A stretch of 64,000 nt of DNA. It comes from Gammaproteobacteria bacterium (GTDB taxonomy: Bacteria > Pseudomonadota > Gammaproteobacteria > Steroidobacterales > Steroidobacteraceae). The notes below the pieces were generated by a model that made no database searches, had not been told where the DNA came from, and saw nothing but the letters and a program-made list of their open reading frames with translations. Made by a program: the position numbers and the translations under genes. Positions 30,037-39,426 of this stretch are shown here, in pieces (within the stretch, counting starts at the first letter, position 1; each line of letters starts with the position of its first letter). The stretch spans positions 1-64,000 of the forward strand of contig VGTW01000003.1 of the NCBI GenBank assembly GCA_016874555.1, written 5' to 3'.

Positions 30037-32394
30037 TTAGTCTTCGATTAAGAAGCTGCGCAGCTGCTCCGAGCGACTCGGATGACGCAACTTGCGCAAG
30101 GCCTTGGCTTCGATCTGACGAATACGCTCACGCGTGACGTCGAACTGCTTACCGACCTCTTCGAGAGTGTGGTCGGTGCTGAGATCGATACCGAAGCGCA
30201 TCCGCAATACTTTGGCTTCGCGCGGCGTCAGTTGCGAGAGCACGGCATGAGTGGTCTCGCGCAGTGATTCGGCCGTAGCCTGGTCGATCGGCGAGTCTAC
30301 CGAGGTGTCTTCAATGAAATCGCCTAGGTGCGAGTCTTCGTCATCGCCAATGGGTGTTTCCATCGAGATCGGTTCTTTGGCGATCTTGAGGACCTTACGA
30401 ACCTTGTCTTCCGGCATCTCCATGCGCACAGCCAATTCTTCGGGCGTGGGCTCACGACCCATCTCTTGCAGCATTTGCCGCGAAATGCGGTTCAGCTTAT
30501 TAATGGTTTCGATCATGTGCACCGGAATGCGGATGGTGCGCGCCTGGTCGGCAATCGAACGCGTGATGGCCTGGCGGATCCACCATGTGGCATAGGTCGA
30601 GAACTTGTAGCCGCGACGATATTCGAACTTGTCGACCGCCTTCATCAGGCCGATGTTGCCTTCCTGGATGAGGTCGAGGAACTGCAGTCCGCGGTTGGTG
30701 TATTTCTTTGCAATCGAGATCACGAGACGCAGGTTGGCCTCAACCATCTCTTTCTTGGCGCGCCGTGCCTTGGCCTCACCGATTGACACCTCGCGATTGA
30801 TGTCCTTGATCTCGGAGATGGCGAGGTAGTGAATCCTCTCGATTTCGCCCAACAGCAACTGCTTCTTACGGATGTCGTCAGCAAAACGACCAAGCAGGGC
30901 CGACCACTTCTTCCCGGCCTTGGCATGCTTTGCGACCCAGCGGTCGTTGGTCTCGTTGTGTGGAAATGAGGCGATGAATTCTTTGCGCGGCATGCCGGCA
31001 TCGCGAACAGCGATTACCATAACGTCGCGCTCGAGCTGGCGGATTTCATTGACGTGCGCGCGCAGATTGTCGATCAGCGCATCGAACATCTTCGGCGACA
31101 GCTTGAGCTCCATGAACTCGGCGGCGAGTTTCCTCCGGATCTTCTGTGTCTTCGGGTTTTCCATACCGACTTTGGCATAGGAATTAAGCATTGTTGCATA
31201 CAGCTTTTGCATCGACGCAAAGCGCTTGGCTGTCTCGCCCGGATCGGGACCAGTGTCGACGGTCTCTTCACTATCGTCACTGGAGTCGGATTCTTCCTCG
31301 GACTCTGCAGGCGCCGCCGCTTCAACTTTAGACGGGCTGTGTGGCTGGGCGATGACGTCAGGGGCGTTTGGGTCGATGAAGCCGACGATGATGTCGGCGA
31401 GGCGACCGGTACCGGCCTTCACATTCTCGTATGCTCGGGAGATGAACCCGTACGTCGGCGGGTACAGCGAGATCTGCGTACGTACCGAGTCGAGACCTTC
31501 TTCGATGCGCTTGGCGATGCTGATTTCGCCCTCACGCGTCAGCAGTTCAACCGTGCCCATTTCGCGCATGTACATACGCACCGGATCGGTAGTGCGGCCC
31601 AATTCGGCATCGAGTGCGGCAAGCGCCGCCGCCGCCTCTTCGATAGCCTCTTCATCTGAGGGCGCGGTGGTCTCGGGCGCGAGGATGGACTCGCTCTCCG
31701 GTGCTTTTTCATACACCGGGATGCCCATTTCGTTGATAGTATTGATGACCTCTTCGATCTGTTCGGGATCGACGATTTCTGAAGGCAGGTAATCGTTGAC
31801 CTGCGAGTAGGTGAGGTAGCTCTGCTCCTTGCCGAGCGCGATAAGTTGCTTGAGCTGTGACTGACGCTCCTCGGGCAGTGCGAGCGGGCGCCGCTCGGGC
31901 ATAGCGAGGACCTTGCTGCCTTCTGTGTTAGCCCTTTTGGCTGCCTTGGACTTCGACGGCTTGGTTGCTGCTGCTGCGGGCGCTGCGGTGGCGGTCGCTG
32001 CAGGGGCTGCAGCGAGTGCTAGCGTCGACGGTGCGGCCGGTTTAGCCTCGAGCTTGCCGAATGTGGCTGGCTTAATCGGTGCAGCGGCTTTTGCAGTCGC
32101 AGCTGGCTTGGCCGGCGCAGCGGCCTTGGCGGCCGCCTTTCGGGCTGGCGCCTTGACCGGGGTGGACTTCGCTGCTACCGCGGCTTTTGCCGCCGGGGCC
32201 TTAACAACGGCGGCTGCAGGCTTCTGTACCGATTTGGAGGCAGCAGGCTTGGGGGATGCCGCGGGCCTCGGGGCGACTGCTTTGGCGGCCTTTGCCGCCG
32301 GCTTGGCAACAGGCTTGATCACCGGTGCCGCCTTGCGGGCGGCAGCTGGGCGCGCAGGTTTCTTGCCGAAAGTAGCCTTGCTTTTCTTTCTCAT
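30037..32394 (-). CDS. rpoD: RNA polymerase primary sigma factor RpoD with long Ala/Lys/Pro-rich N-terminus
   Basis: 785 residues, longer than the E. coli 613. Residues 1 to about 160 are low-complexity Ala/Lys/Pro sequence (motifs such as [21 protein letters not shown] and two ATFGK), then region 1.1 ([24 protein letters not shown]). Region 1.2 follows with [24 protein letters not shown], the non-conserved region, then region 2 ([27 protein letters not shown], the -10 and melting determinants), region 3, and region 4.2 ([28 protein letters not shown], the -35 reader). It ends LRSFLIED as usual. It is the last gene of rpsU-yqeY-dnaG-rpoD. The tail resembles histone H1-like proteins and could bind nucleic acid; this is inference. 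Confidence 0.96.
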   Translation of the reverse strand: MRKKSKATFGKKPARPAAARKAAPVIKPVAKPAAKAAKAVAPRPAASPKPAASKSVQKPAAAVVKAPAAKAAVAAKSTPVKAPARKAAAKAAAPAKPAATAKAAAPIKPATFGKLEAKPAAPSTLALAAAPAATATAAPAAAATKPSKSKAAKRANTEGSKVLAMPERRPLALPEERQSQLKQLIALGKEQSYLTYSQVNDYLPSEIVDPEQIEEVINTINEMGIPVYEKAPESESILAPETTAPSDEEAIEEAAAALAALDAELGRTTDPVRMYMREMGTVELLTREGEISIAKRIEEGLDSVRTQISLYPPTYGFISRAYENVKAGTGRLADIIVGFIDPNAPDVIAQPHSPSKVEAAAPAESEEESDSSDDSEETVDTGPDPGETAKRFASMQKLYATMLNSYAKVGMENPKTQKIRRKLAAEFMELKLSPKMFDALIDNLRAHVNEIRQLERDVMVIAVRDAGMPRKEFIASFPHNETNDRWVAKHAKAGKKWSALLGRFADDIRKKQLLLGEIERIHYLAISEIKDINREVSIGEAKARRAKKEMVEANLRLVISIAKKYTNRGLQFLDLIQEGNIGLMKAVDKFEYRRGYKFSTYATWWIRQAITRSIADQARTIRIPVHMIETINKLNRISRQMLQEMGREPTPEELAVRMEMPEDKVRKVLKIAKEPISMETPIGDDEDSHLGDFIEDTSVDSPIDQATAESLRETTHAVLSQLTPREAKVLRMRFGIDLSTDHTLEEVGKQFDVTRERIRQIEAKALRKLRHPSRSEQLRSFLIED

Positions 32395-32485
32395 GGGGTG
32401 TTTATCGGGCGTTGCCCGTGCCGGAAGAAGCGAACCAGAAAATATACGCGAAAACGCTGTTTCTGACCAGCGCCGACCCGTCTCG

Positions 32486-34345
32486 TTAGCGGCGAGCGGG
32501 GCTGCTCGGACCGCCTGCGCGACTCGTCATCAGCTGTCGCAGTTCCGTGCGTTCGTCGGGTGACAGCCCCACAGACTTTTCGCGTTCTAGCAGCGCGTCA
32601 AAGCGTCGTCGCCGCTGTTCGTTGTGCATGCGTGCCAGGGCGTTGCGCAGCTCCTGCAAGGCCGCCTCTTCGCCAAGGATCAGCGACTCGATGGCCGCAA
32701 GACGCGCGAATCGCCCGGCCTCCGGGCGTTCGCGCCAGCGTTCGAGCAGCTGCCCGGTGCTCGCACAGGGTTGCTCGCGCAAATCGGCGATCAGCGCGCG
32801 GAGGATGTCGGCACCGGATTCATCGAGCCCCGAGAGCGTGGCGAGATCGGCCTCTTGCAGCCGAGCCGCCACCTTCGGGTGATGCACGAGCATCAGCACC
32901 GCTTGTCGCATCAGACCGCCGCGGCCCGCCGTCACCGACGATTTGCTGCCGCCGGTGCCGCCACGACCGCCCGCGTTTTGCAGCCGCGATGTGCTTGGCG
33001 CGCGCGGGCCACGGCTGGTTTCGATTGCCGCGTTCGCCCACAGATCACGCAGGCGCGAGGCAGGCAGGCGGATGGCCTCGGCGAGGCGCTCAACCAAAAG
33101 TTCCCGATAAACGCCCGCGGGGATTTTGCTGACGAGTGGCCGCGCGAGTTCCGCGAAGCGTGCGCGGCCGTCGGCATGAGCCAGATCAACATGCGTCGCG
33201 AGTTCTCGCACCAGATATTCCGAGAGCGGCAGCGCGCTATCGAGTCGCGCCTCTAAAGCCTCGCGACCCTCTTCACCGACTAAGGTATCGGGGTCGTGGC
33301 CATCGGGCAGGAACAAAAATTTGAGTTGCCGCCCTTCGCGAATCTCAGCCAAAGAATTGTTGAGCGCCCGCCAAGCCGCAGCACGCCCCGCACGATCGCC
33401 ATCGAAGGCGAAGACCACTTCGCTCACCAGCCGAAAGGCGCGCTTCAAATGCTCAGGCGTGGTCGCGGTACCGAGCGTGGCCACGGCGTAGGAAATACCC
33501 GCCTGATGCAGGCGTACGACATCCATGTAGCCCTCGACCACCATCAGCCGGCGCAGCGGCGCACGGCTTTGTCGGACTTCGTACAGCCCGTACAACTCGC
33601 GGCCCTTGTGGAACAGCGTGGTTTCGGGGGAGTTGAGGTACTTGGGTTCGCCCTGCTCGATGATGCGGCCGCCGAAGGCGATCACCCGTCCGCGCGCGTC
33701 GCGAATCGGAAACATCACACGGTCGCGAAAGCGGTCGTAGTAGCGGTCGCCATCGCGACCGGCACTGCCCTCGCGCTCGATCACAAGGCCGCACGCGAGG
33801 AGCATTTCACGCTGTTTTGAATCACGAGCGAAACGATCGAGCGCGTCATTCCATGAATTGGCCGAATATCCGATACCAAACTTTTGAATGGTCTCGGCGG
33901 TCAGACCGCGCTCGAACAGGTAGTGCGAGGCGCGCGCGTCGGCCTTGAGTTTGCTCGCCCAGTACTTGGCGACTTCATCCATCAGTTTGGCGAGATCGCC
34001 TCCGTCGCGACTGCGACCGTCGTCGGCGCGGGCTTCGCGCGGCACTTCGACGCCGGCGCGCGCGGCCAGTTCTTCGACCGCTTCCGGAAAGCTCAGCCGG
34101 TCGTAGTTGATCAGGAAGCCAAGCGAGGTGCCGTGCGCGCCGCAGCCGAAGCAGTGATAGAACTGCTTGTCCGGGCTGACCCAGAACGACGGCGTTTTTT
34201 CATCGTGAAACGGGCAACAGGCGCGGAACTCGCGCCCTGCTTTCTTTAGCGGCACCCGCGCGCCGATGAGTTCGACGATGTCGGTACGACCGACCAGCTC
34301 GTCGATGAAATTCTGGGGAATGCGCCCGGAGTTGCGCCCGCTCAT
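32486..34345 (-). CDS. dnaG: DNA primase
   Basis: 619 residues. The N-terminal zinc ribbon is [30 protein letters not shown] (CHC2 type); the RNA polymerase core follows, with the TOPRIM segment [17 protein letters not shown]...[12 protein letters not shown] and [19 protein letters not shown] holding the catalytic Glu and Asp residues. A C-terminal helicase-binding domain closes the protein. DnaG makes primers for replication. The start is set at ATG 34345; an upstream in-frame TTG at 34354 adds three residues. A 91-base gap separates it from rpoD. A Ser/Arg/Gly linker around residue 445-470 is the usual flexible boundary. Confidence 0.96.
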   Translation of the reverse strand: MSGRNSGRIPQNFIDELVGRTDIVELIGARVPLKKAGREFRACCPFHDEKTPSFWVSPDKQFYHCFGCGAHGTSLGFLINYDRLSFPEAVEELAARAGVEVPREARADDGRSRDGGDLAKLMDEVAKYWASKLKADARASHYLFERGLTAETIQKFGIGYSANSWNDALDRFARDSKQREMLLACGLVIEREGSAGRDGDRYYDRFRDRVMFPIRDARGRVIAFGGRIIEQGEPKYLNSPETTLFHKGRELYGLYEVRQSRAPLRRLMVVEGYMDVVRLHQAGISYAVATLGTATTPEHLKRAFRLVSEVVFAFDGDRAGRAAAWRALNNSLAEIREGRQLKFLFLPDGHDPDTLVGEEGREALEARLDSALPLSEYLVRELATHVDLAHADGRARFAELARPLVSKIPAGVYRELLVERLAEAIRLPASRLRDLWANAAIETSRGPRAPSTSRLQNAGGRGGTGGSKSSVTAGRGGLMRQAVLMLVHHPKVAARLQEADLATLSGLDESGADILRALIADLREQPCASTGQLLERWRERPEAGRFARLAAIESLILGEEAALQELRNALARMHNEQRRRRFDALLEREKSVGLSPDERTELRQLMTSRAGGPSSPARR

Positions 34346-34369
34346 GGGCGACAAGGATACGGGGTTGGA

Positions 34370-34819
34370 TCAGCCGCCGCCGAGCTTCGCTTTAATGAGA
34401 GCGCTGACGGCGCCCATATCGGCACGACCTGCGGCGCGGGTTTTGAGAAGGCCCATCACTTTGCCCATGTCTTTGATGTTGGAGGCGCCGGTTTCGGCGA
34501 CCGCAGCAACAATCAGGGCTTCAAGTTCGGCGGATGAGAGTTGCTGCGGCAAGTAAGCCTGCAACTGCTTGATCTCGGTGGCTTCTTTTGCGACTAGATC
34601 CGCTCGGCCGCCAGCTTCGAACTGGCTGATGGCCTCTTTACGCTGCTTGATCATCTTTTCGATGGCCGCAAGCACCTGCGCATCGTCGAGCGTGATGCGC
34701 TCGTCAACTTCGCGCTGCTTAATCGCAGCCTGCAGCATACGAATATTCGCGAGACGCGCCTTGTCACCGGAGCGCATCGCGTCCTTCATATCCTGAGTGA
34801 TGCGCTCTTTGAGCGACAT
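34370..34819 (-). CDS. yqeY: GatB/YqeY domain-containing protein
   Basis: 149 residues, nearly all one YqeY domain: SLKERITQDMKDAMRSGDKARLANIRMLQAAIKQREVDER, ending in the LMKTRAAGRADMGAVSALIKAKL-like helices. The same fold is the tail of GatB, which binds tRNA in transamidation, and stand-alone YqeY is thought to influence tRNA handling, but the function is not established. It lies between rpsU and dnaG, as in many proteobacteria, and its stop is 24 bases from the dnaG start. Confidence 0.9.
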   Translation of the reverse strand: MSLKERITQDMKDAMRSGDKARLANIRMLQAAIKQREVDERITLDDAQVLAAIEKMIKQRKEAISQFEAGGRADLVAKEATEIKQLQAYLPQQLSSAELEALIVAAVAETGASNIKDMGKVMGLLKTRAAGRADMGAVSALIKAKLGGG

Positions 34820-34848
34820 CGTGGGCCTCTGCGGATCTGCGAGCTGAA

Positions 34849-35061
34849 TCAGCGGGCGCGGGGCGCGCTGATGCGCGGCGAAGAGCGCTTCTGGTGCCGC
34901 TTCACGGCGGCCGCCTTTTTTCGCTTCCGCTCTTGCGTCGGCTTTTCGTAAAATTCGCGGCGGCGCAGCTCGGTAAGCACACCGGCTTTCTCGCAGGCGC
35001 GCTTGAAACGACGCAGGGCAGCGTCGAAATACTCATTTTCACGAACACGAACGCTCGGCAT
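34849..35061 (-). CDS. rpsU: 30S ribosomal protein S21
   Basis: 70 residues beginning [55 protein letters not shown], which is S21 nearly throughout. The C-terminus carries a basic Arg/Ser/Pro tail slightly longer than usual. S21 sits on the 30S platform near the anti-Shine-Dalgarno and helps initiation. I place the start at ATG 35061, the S21 N-terminus; an in-frame extension upstream to 35154 does not resemble S21. It heads the macromolecular-synthesis operon. Confidence 0.96.
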   Translation of the reverse strand: MPSVRVRENEYFDAALRRFKRACEKAGVLTELRRREFYEKPTQERKRKKAAAVKRHQKRSSPRISAPRAR

Positions 35062-35125
35062 CGAAACCTCAACCCCTTTGATTAGTATGGTATTCCTATC
35101 GCGCCCTGCGGTAACAGGGGCGAGA

Positions 35126-35154
35126 ATTCTAATGAGCCTCTGGGCAAAAGGCAA
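35126..35154 (-). promoter_or_regulatory. Candidate sigma-70 promoter for rpsU-yqeY-dnaG-rpoD
   Basis: Reading the minus strand: TTGCCT at 35154-35149, a 17-base spacer, then TAGAAT at 35131-35126. Both hexamers are near consensus, the spacing is ideal, and transcription would start about 55-60 bases before the rpsU start codon. It overlaps the divergent tsaD upstream region (tsaD starts at 35170). Confidence 0.5.
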
Positions 35155-35169
35155 AATTCGGAATCATTC

Positions 35170-36243
35170 ATGCGTATTTTGGCGATCGAATCTTCCTGCG
35201 ACGAGTCGGCGGCGGCGGTGTATAAAACCGGTCGCGGCTTGCTCGCGCACGAGGTGTTCTCGCAAATCGATTTGCATCAAATATATGGTGGTGTCGTGCC
35301 CGAACTGGCGTCGCGCGATCACGTGCAACGCTTGCTGCCGATCGTCGAGCGCGTGCTGGCGCAGGCGGCGGGCGGGGATTCCGCGGCTAAAATAGACGGT
35401 ATCGCTTACACCGCAGGACCTGGTCTCATCGGGGCGTTGCTCACGGGTGCTGCGCTCGCGCAAGCGCTTGGGCAGGCTTGGGGTGTGCCGACCATCGGCG
35501 TGCATCACCTCGAGGGCCACCTGCTTGCGCCCTTGCTCGAGCCCGAGCCGCCACCTTATCCGCATGTCGCGCTGTTGGTGTCGGGTGGACACACCATGCT
35601 AATCGAATGCGCGGGCATCGGTCGCTACACGCTGCTTGGTGAAACGCGTGACGATGCCGCAGGAGAAGCCTTTGACAAGAGCGCGAAATTGCTGGAATTG
35701 CCTTATCCGGGTGGTCCACATCTCGCGCGCTTGGCCGAGCGCGGTCGCGCAAAGCGACATGAATTTCCGCGCCCCATGCTCGATCGGCCCGGGCTCGAGT
35801 TTAGTTTCTCGGGGCTGAAGACAGCCGTGCTGCACGCGGTGCGTGCGCTGCCAGCGGAGGAGGGCGATCAGGAACGTGCCGACATCGCGCATGCGCTGCA
35901 AGAAGCGGTGGTCGACACCCTGGTGGCCAAGAGTTTGCGCGCCATGTCCGCGACGGGTCTCGATGCGCTCGTGGTTTCGGGTGGCGTGAGTGCCAATCGT
36001 CGTTTACGTGAACGGCTCGATGCAGCAGCGGCCCGGGCCGGCGTGCGCGTGTACTACCCGCGCCTCGAGTTTTGTACCGATAACGCAGCCATGATTGCGG
36101 TCGCGGGCGGGGCGCGGCTGAGCGCCGGTGAGCGTGACGGGATGGGAATTCGCGCGCGAGCGCAGTGGCCACTCGATACGCTGCGGCCGCCGGGCCAGCA
36201 GCGCGAGCCGGGTTACCGAGAGCAGGTCAAGCAGGAGTTTTGA
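35170..36243 (+). CDS. tsaD: tRNA N6-adenosine threonylcarbamoyltransferase TsaD
   Basis: 357 residues of the Kae1/TsaD (formerly Gcp) ASKHA-fold enzyme that transfers threonylcarbamoyl to A37 of ANN-decoding tRNAs. Motifs: [17 protein letters not shown], the metal-binding HHLEGH (His113 and His117), [43 protein letters not shown] and the C-terminal [10 protein letters not shown]. The length is slightly above the E. coli 337 because of a basic/Pro-rich C-terminal tail. Divergent from rpsU with about 108 bases between, which is the classic location near the rpsU operon. Confidence 0.96.
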   Translation: MRILAIESSCDESAAAVYKTGRGLLAHEVFSQIDLHQIYGGVVPELASRDHVQRLLPIVERVLAQAAGGDSAAKIDGIAYTAGPGLIGALLTGAALAQALGQAWGVPTIGVHHLEGHLLAPLLEPEPPPYPHVALLVSGGHTMLIECAGIGRYTLLGETRDDAAGEAFDKSAKLLELPYPGGPHLARLAERGRAKRHEFPRPMLDRPGLEFSFSGLKTAVLHAVRALPAEEGDQERADIAHALQEAVVDTLVAKSLRAMSATGLDALVVSGGVSANRRLRERLDAAAARAGVRVYYPRLEFCTDNAAMIAVAGGARLSAGERDGMGIRARAQWPLDTLRPPGQQREPGYREQVKQEF

Positions 36244-36247
36244 GCAG

Positions 36248-36634
36248 ATGACGAGCAAAAGAGGCGATACGATCTTCCTTCGCGGATTGGAGGTCGAGTG
36301 CATCATCGGTTTCATCGATTGGGAGCGCCGCATCAAGCAGCGCGTACAGATCGATTTAGAGCTGCCGGTCGACTGCGCGCGTGCCGCGGTCAACGACGAT
36401 GTCGTCGATACGCTCGATTACAAGAGCGTCGCTAAGCGTGTCATCGGCTTCGTCGAGTCGTCCGAGTTCATGCTGGTCGAGACGATGGCGCATCGTATAG
36501 CGATGATACTTATCAAAGAATTCAGCATCGAGTGGGTTCGGCTCTCGGTGAATAAACCGGGTGCGATCCGTGGCTCGCGCGACGTGGGTGTCGCCATCGA
36601 GCGTACCCGTGCCGATCTCGCCGCTGCCTCGTGA
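36248..36634 (+). CDS. folB: Dihydroneopterin aldolase
   Basis: 128 residues. GDTIFLRGLEVECIIGFIDWERRIKQRVQIDLELPVD matches the FolB N-terminus, and DTLDYKSVAKRVIGFVESSEFMLVETMAHRIA contains the catalytic-site Glu and Tyr positions. It makes 6-hydroxymethyl-dihydropterin in folate synthesis. ATG 36248 starts after GAGCAG and five bases beyond the tsaD stop; an in-frame extension back to 36128 would overlap tsaD out of frame and is not conserved. folK follows by 52 bases. Confidence 0.93.
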   Translation: MTSKRGDTIFLRGLEVECIIGFIDWERRIKQRVQIDLELPVDCARAAVNDDVVDTLDYKSVAKRVIGFVESSEFMLVETMAHRIAMILIKEFSIEWVRLSVNKPGAIRGSRDVGVAIERTRADLAAAS

Positions 36635-36686
36635 GCGAGCGGTCGAGCAATCTGCAGGTTAGCGGTCTGCAGTGCATCGTCGCGTC

Positions 36687-37202
36687 ATGACTCGGGTATA
36701 CGTCGCTGCGGGCAGCAACGTCGATGCCGTGCGCAACCTGCGTTTGGCGGCGAAAGAGTTGCAGCGCTCTTACGGCAAGGTCGATTTCTCGTCGGCTTAT
36801 CGTAATGCCGCCGTCGGTTTTGAGGGTGAGGATTTCATTAACTACGTTGTGGGGTTCGACACCCCGCGCAGTGTCGATGAGGTCATCAATGAATTGCAGC
36901 GCATCGAGGGTCTTTGCGGTCGCACGCGCGATGCACCGAAGTGGGCACCGCGCAGCATGGATCTCGACATCCTGTTGTACGGCGATCTCATCACCGATCG
37001 GCCGGGTCTCGTGCTGCCACGGCCGGATCTTTTGCGCCGGCCATACATGTTGGGGCCGCTGGCTGAGATCGCGGGCGAGATTGTGCATCTGACGGTGGGC
37101 GAAACCATCGCGGCGCTATGGGCGCGGTTCGACCACGCCGAACACGCCATGACGCGCGTCGCTCTCGGGCTCGCCAACCGCGGGTCAGCGGAGGCGGGGT
37201 GA
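36687..37202 (+). CDS. folK: 2-amino-4-hydroxy-6-hydroxymethyldihydropteridine pyrophosphokinase
   Basis: 171 residues. The start TRVYVAAGSNVDAVRNLRLAAKELQ and the signature RDAPKWAPRSMDLDILLYGDLITDRPGLVLPRPDLLRRPYMLGPLAEIAG are HPPK hallmarks (MDLDILLYG provides the Mg/ATP-binding Asp residues). It pyrophosphorylates hydroxymethyl-dihydropterin before FolP. It follows folB on the same strand. ATG 36687 is preferred; GTG 36672 is in frame and would add five residues. It ends 20 bases before the convergent folM-like gene. Confidence 0.94.
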   Translation: MTRVYVAAGSNVDAVRNLRLAAKELQRSYGKVDFSSAYRNAAVGFEGEDFINYVVGFDTPRSVDEVINELQRIEGLCGRTRDAPKWAPRSMDLDILLYGDLITDRPGLVLPRPDLLRRPYMLGPLAEIAGEIVHLTVGETIAALWARFDHAEHAMTRVALGLANRGSAEAG

Positions 37203-37222
37203 AGCGCTGCTGCGCTTCGCAG

Positions 37223-38008
37223 TTACCAGGCGACGCTGCGACCGCCGTCGACCGGCATAATCTGCCCTGTGATATAGGGCGCGTCGGCAGCAAAGAAAAG
37301 CGCAGTACGCGCGATGTCGAGAGCCGACCCCGTACGCTTGAGCAGGGTTCGGCCCACGATTTTTTGTTGGAGTACGGCATCGGCGACGCCATCGTGGGGC
37401 CACATCACCGGACCTGGCGCGATGGCGTTGACGCGCACCTGCGGGCCGAGCTCGCGAGCGAGCGAGCGGGTGAGCATGATGAGCCCTGCTTTTGCGATAC
37501 CGTACACCGGGTAGTGGCGCAGCGGCCGCATGCCATGAATATCGACGATGTTCAAAACAAGACCCTGCGACAAGCGCAGCGCGGACGCCGCGGCCTGCGA
37601 CAGAAAAAGTGGGGCTTTGAGGTTCGAGCCCAACAGATCGTCCCAATGATTTTCGGTGATTTCGCCGACCGGCGTCGGGTAGAAGGTCGAGGCATTGTTA
37701 ATGAGGATGTCAAGACGCGAAAAACGCTGCAGCGTAAAGCTCACGAGTTCGCCCAGTCTTGCGGTCTCGAGCAGGTTGGCGCTGATGCTGGCAGCGCTGC
37801 CGGCGCGTGTCTCTTCCAGGCTCTTCACCAAGGCCGCGGCGCCACGCGCAGAATTTTGATAATGCACGACGATGTCGGCACCGGCGCCATGCAGCACGCG
37901 AGCAACCTCTGCACCGACCCGACGTGCGCCTCCCGTGATCAACGCAACCTTACCGGCAAGCGGCTGGTCGGGTCTGACGGGGGGCTGCAGGGAAGTGTCG
38001 AGCGTCAT
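37223..38008 (-). CDS. folM: Pteridine reductase / FolM-like short-chain dehydrogenase
   Basis: 261 residues of the SDR fold. ALITGGARRVGAEVARVLHGAGADIVVHY carries the TGxxxRxG cofactor motif that separates pteridine reductases (PTR1/FolM) from most SDRs, which have TGxxxGxG. LDILINNASTFYPTPVG and the catalytic YxxxK in YPVYGIAKAGLIMLTRSLA are present, and the end MPVDGGRSVAW is typical. FolM reduces dihydromonapterin or dihydrobiopterin. It faces folB-folK across 20 bases, so pterin metabolism is likely. The N-terminal 18 residues are a short unconserved leader. Confidence 0.88.
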   Translation of the reverse strand: MTLDTSLQPPVRPDQPLAGKVALITGGARRVGAEVARVLHGAGADIVVHYQNSARGAAALVKSLEETRAGSAASISANLLETARLGELVSFTLQRFSRLDILINNASTFYPTPVGEITENHWDDLLGSNLKAPLFLSQAAASALRLSQGLVLNIVDIHGMRPLRHYPVYGIAKAGLIMLTRSLARELGPQVRVNAIAPGPVMWPHDGVADAVLQQKIVGRTLLKRTGSALDIARTALFFAADAPYITGQIMPVDGGRSVAW

Positions 38009-38100
38009 GACAAACGCATTATGACCGAGACTCGCGGCATGACCCAGAATCCTGCGGGTTACCCCATCTGCGCAGCCGCGGCTTGCGTGGCCACGACGCG

Positions 38101-39426
38101 ATGAGTCTCATAACCGAGCGCGCAATGCTGCCCCTGCCTGGAGTCGACGCGCTGGCGCATTCCCGGCGGCTTGCCGAGCGCATCGCCGAGCGTATGGCGG
38201 CGGCGGGCGGGTGGTTGTCGTTTGCCGAGTACATGCAACTCGCGCTGTACGCGCCGGGTCTCGGTTACTACAGCGCCGGGGCCAACAAATTCGGTGCTGC
38301 GGGCGACTTTGTGACTGCGCCGATGATTTCACCGCTGTTCGCGCGTTGCTGTGCGCGCCGATTCATTGACTGGCTTACCGGGCAGAAGGCGCACGAAGTC
38401 CTTGAATTCGGTCCGGGCACTGGCCAATTCGCAGCCGAGGCGCTCGGGGTGCTGTCAAGCGGCGATTCGCCGCTGCAGCATTACCGGCTGCTCGAGGTCA
38501 GCGCTGATCTGCGCGCGCGCCAGCAGCAACTTTTGGCGAGCACAGCAGCCGGTAAGATCAAGCTGGATTGGCTCGATTCTTTACCCAAAGATTTCGCGGG
38601 GATAGTTTTTGCCAATGAAATCCTCGATGCGCTGCCCTGCGAGCGCTTCGTGGTGCGTGGTGGTGAGCTTTGGCGATTGGGCGTTGGGCTCGCTCCGGAC
38701 GGACTCTCGGCAGCGCGTTTCGAGTGGCGTGTGAGACCCGCCGATGGTACTTGTGCCGACGACGATGAGTTCCGCATGACGGCGGCCCGACTATTTAAAA
38801 AAACAGACTCCAAGGGAAAAGTTGCCATCGGTGACCGATTTCCTGAAGGCTATTGCGGTGAGTGGCAGCCGTCGCTGGCAGCGTGGTTTGCGGCGATCGC
38901 GGTGGCTATGACTCGCGGCGCTGTACTGATCGCGGATTACGGTTTGCCGCGTGGGCAATTGCTGCATCCGCAGCGCATGGCGGGAAGCTTGCGCTGTCAC
39001 TACCGGCACCAGGCGCACGGTGACCCCTTCATTTATCCGGGGCTCTGTGACATCACGGCATGGATCGATTTCACGGCGGTTGCCGAGGCCGCAACGCAGG
39101 CAGATTTCCAAATTTCCGGTTTTACGACACAGGCCGGATTTCTTTTGGGTGCCGGTATCGATCAGCAATTGGCATTAGCCACGGTGGGGCTCGATCCCAC
39201 CGATCCGCGACATATCGCGCTTGCGCGTGGCGCGCGTACGCTGCTGCTGCCTGGGGAAATGGGCGAGGCCGTGAAGTTCATGCTGCTGACACGCGAGGTA
39301 GCCGTAGCCGATCAGGCTTTCGGTATGGCGCTCAACGTAGCGCCCGGCGCGCCATCCGCGCCTGTGCTCGACCCGGCGTTCAGCCTGCAGGATCTGCGCT
39401 CGTCTCTTTGGGCACCGCAATGTTGA
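38101..39426 (+). CDS. SAM-dependent methyltransferase, MidA/NDUFAF7 family
   Basis: 441 residues. The family pattern is clear: WLSFAEYMQLALYAPGLGYYSAGANKFGAAGDFVTAPMISPLFARCCAR, then VLEFGPGTGQFAAEAL (SAM-binding motif I), GIVFANEILDALPCERFV, and LIADYGLPRGQLLHPQRMAGSLRCHYRHQAHGDPFIYPGLCDITAWIDF. The human relative NDUFAF7 methylates an arginine of complex I subunit NDUFS2; bacterial function is less certain. Start at ATG 38101; an in-frame TTG lies at 38083. Its last 47 bases overlap the 3' end of cca on the other strand. Confidence 0.9.
   Translation: MSLITERAMLPLPGVDALAHSRRLAERIAERMAAAGGWLSFAEYMQLALYAPGLGYYSAGANKFGAAGDFVTAPMISPLFARCCARRFIDWLTGQKAHEVLEFGPGTGQFAAEALGVLSSGDSPLQHYRLLEVSADLRARQQQLLASTAAGKIKLDWLDSLPKDFAGIVFANEILDALPCERFVVRGGELWRLGVGLAPDGLSAARFEWRVRPADGTCADDDEFRMTAARLFKKTDSKGKVAIGDRFPEGYCGEWQPSLAAWFAAIAVAMTRGAVLIADYGLPRGQLLHPQRMAGSLRCHYRHQAHGDPFIYPGLCDITAWIDFTAVAEAATQADFQISGFTTQAGFLLGAGIDQQLALATVGLDPTDPRHIALARGARTLLLPGEMGEAVKFMLLTREVAVADQAFGMALNVAPGAPSAPVLDPAFSLQDLRSSLWAPQC

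Noticed and set aside
31930-32370. Repeat-like Ala/Lys/Pro codons as a CRISPR or tandem repeat array
   Set aside because: The repetition is protein low complexity with irregular spacing, and no conserved repeat-spacer structure is present.
31913-32563. 216-codon Ala-rich plus-strand frame
   Set aside because: Mirror of the Ala/Lys/Pro coding sequence of the RpoD tail; no family motif.
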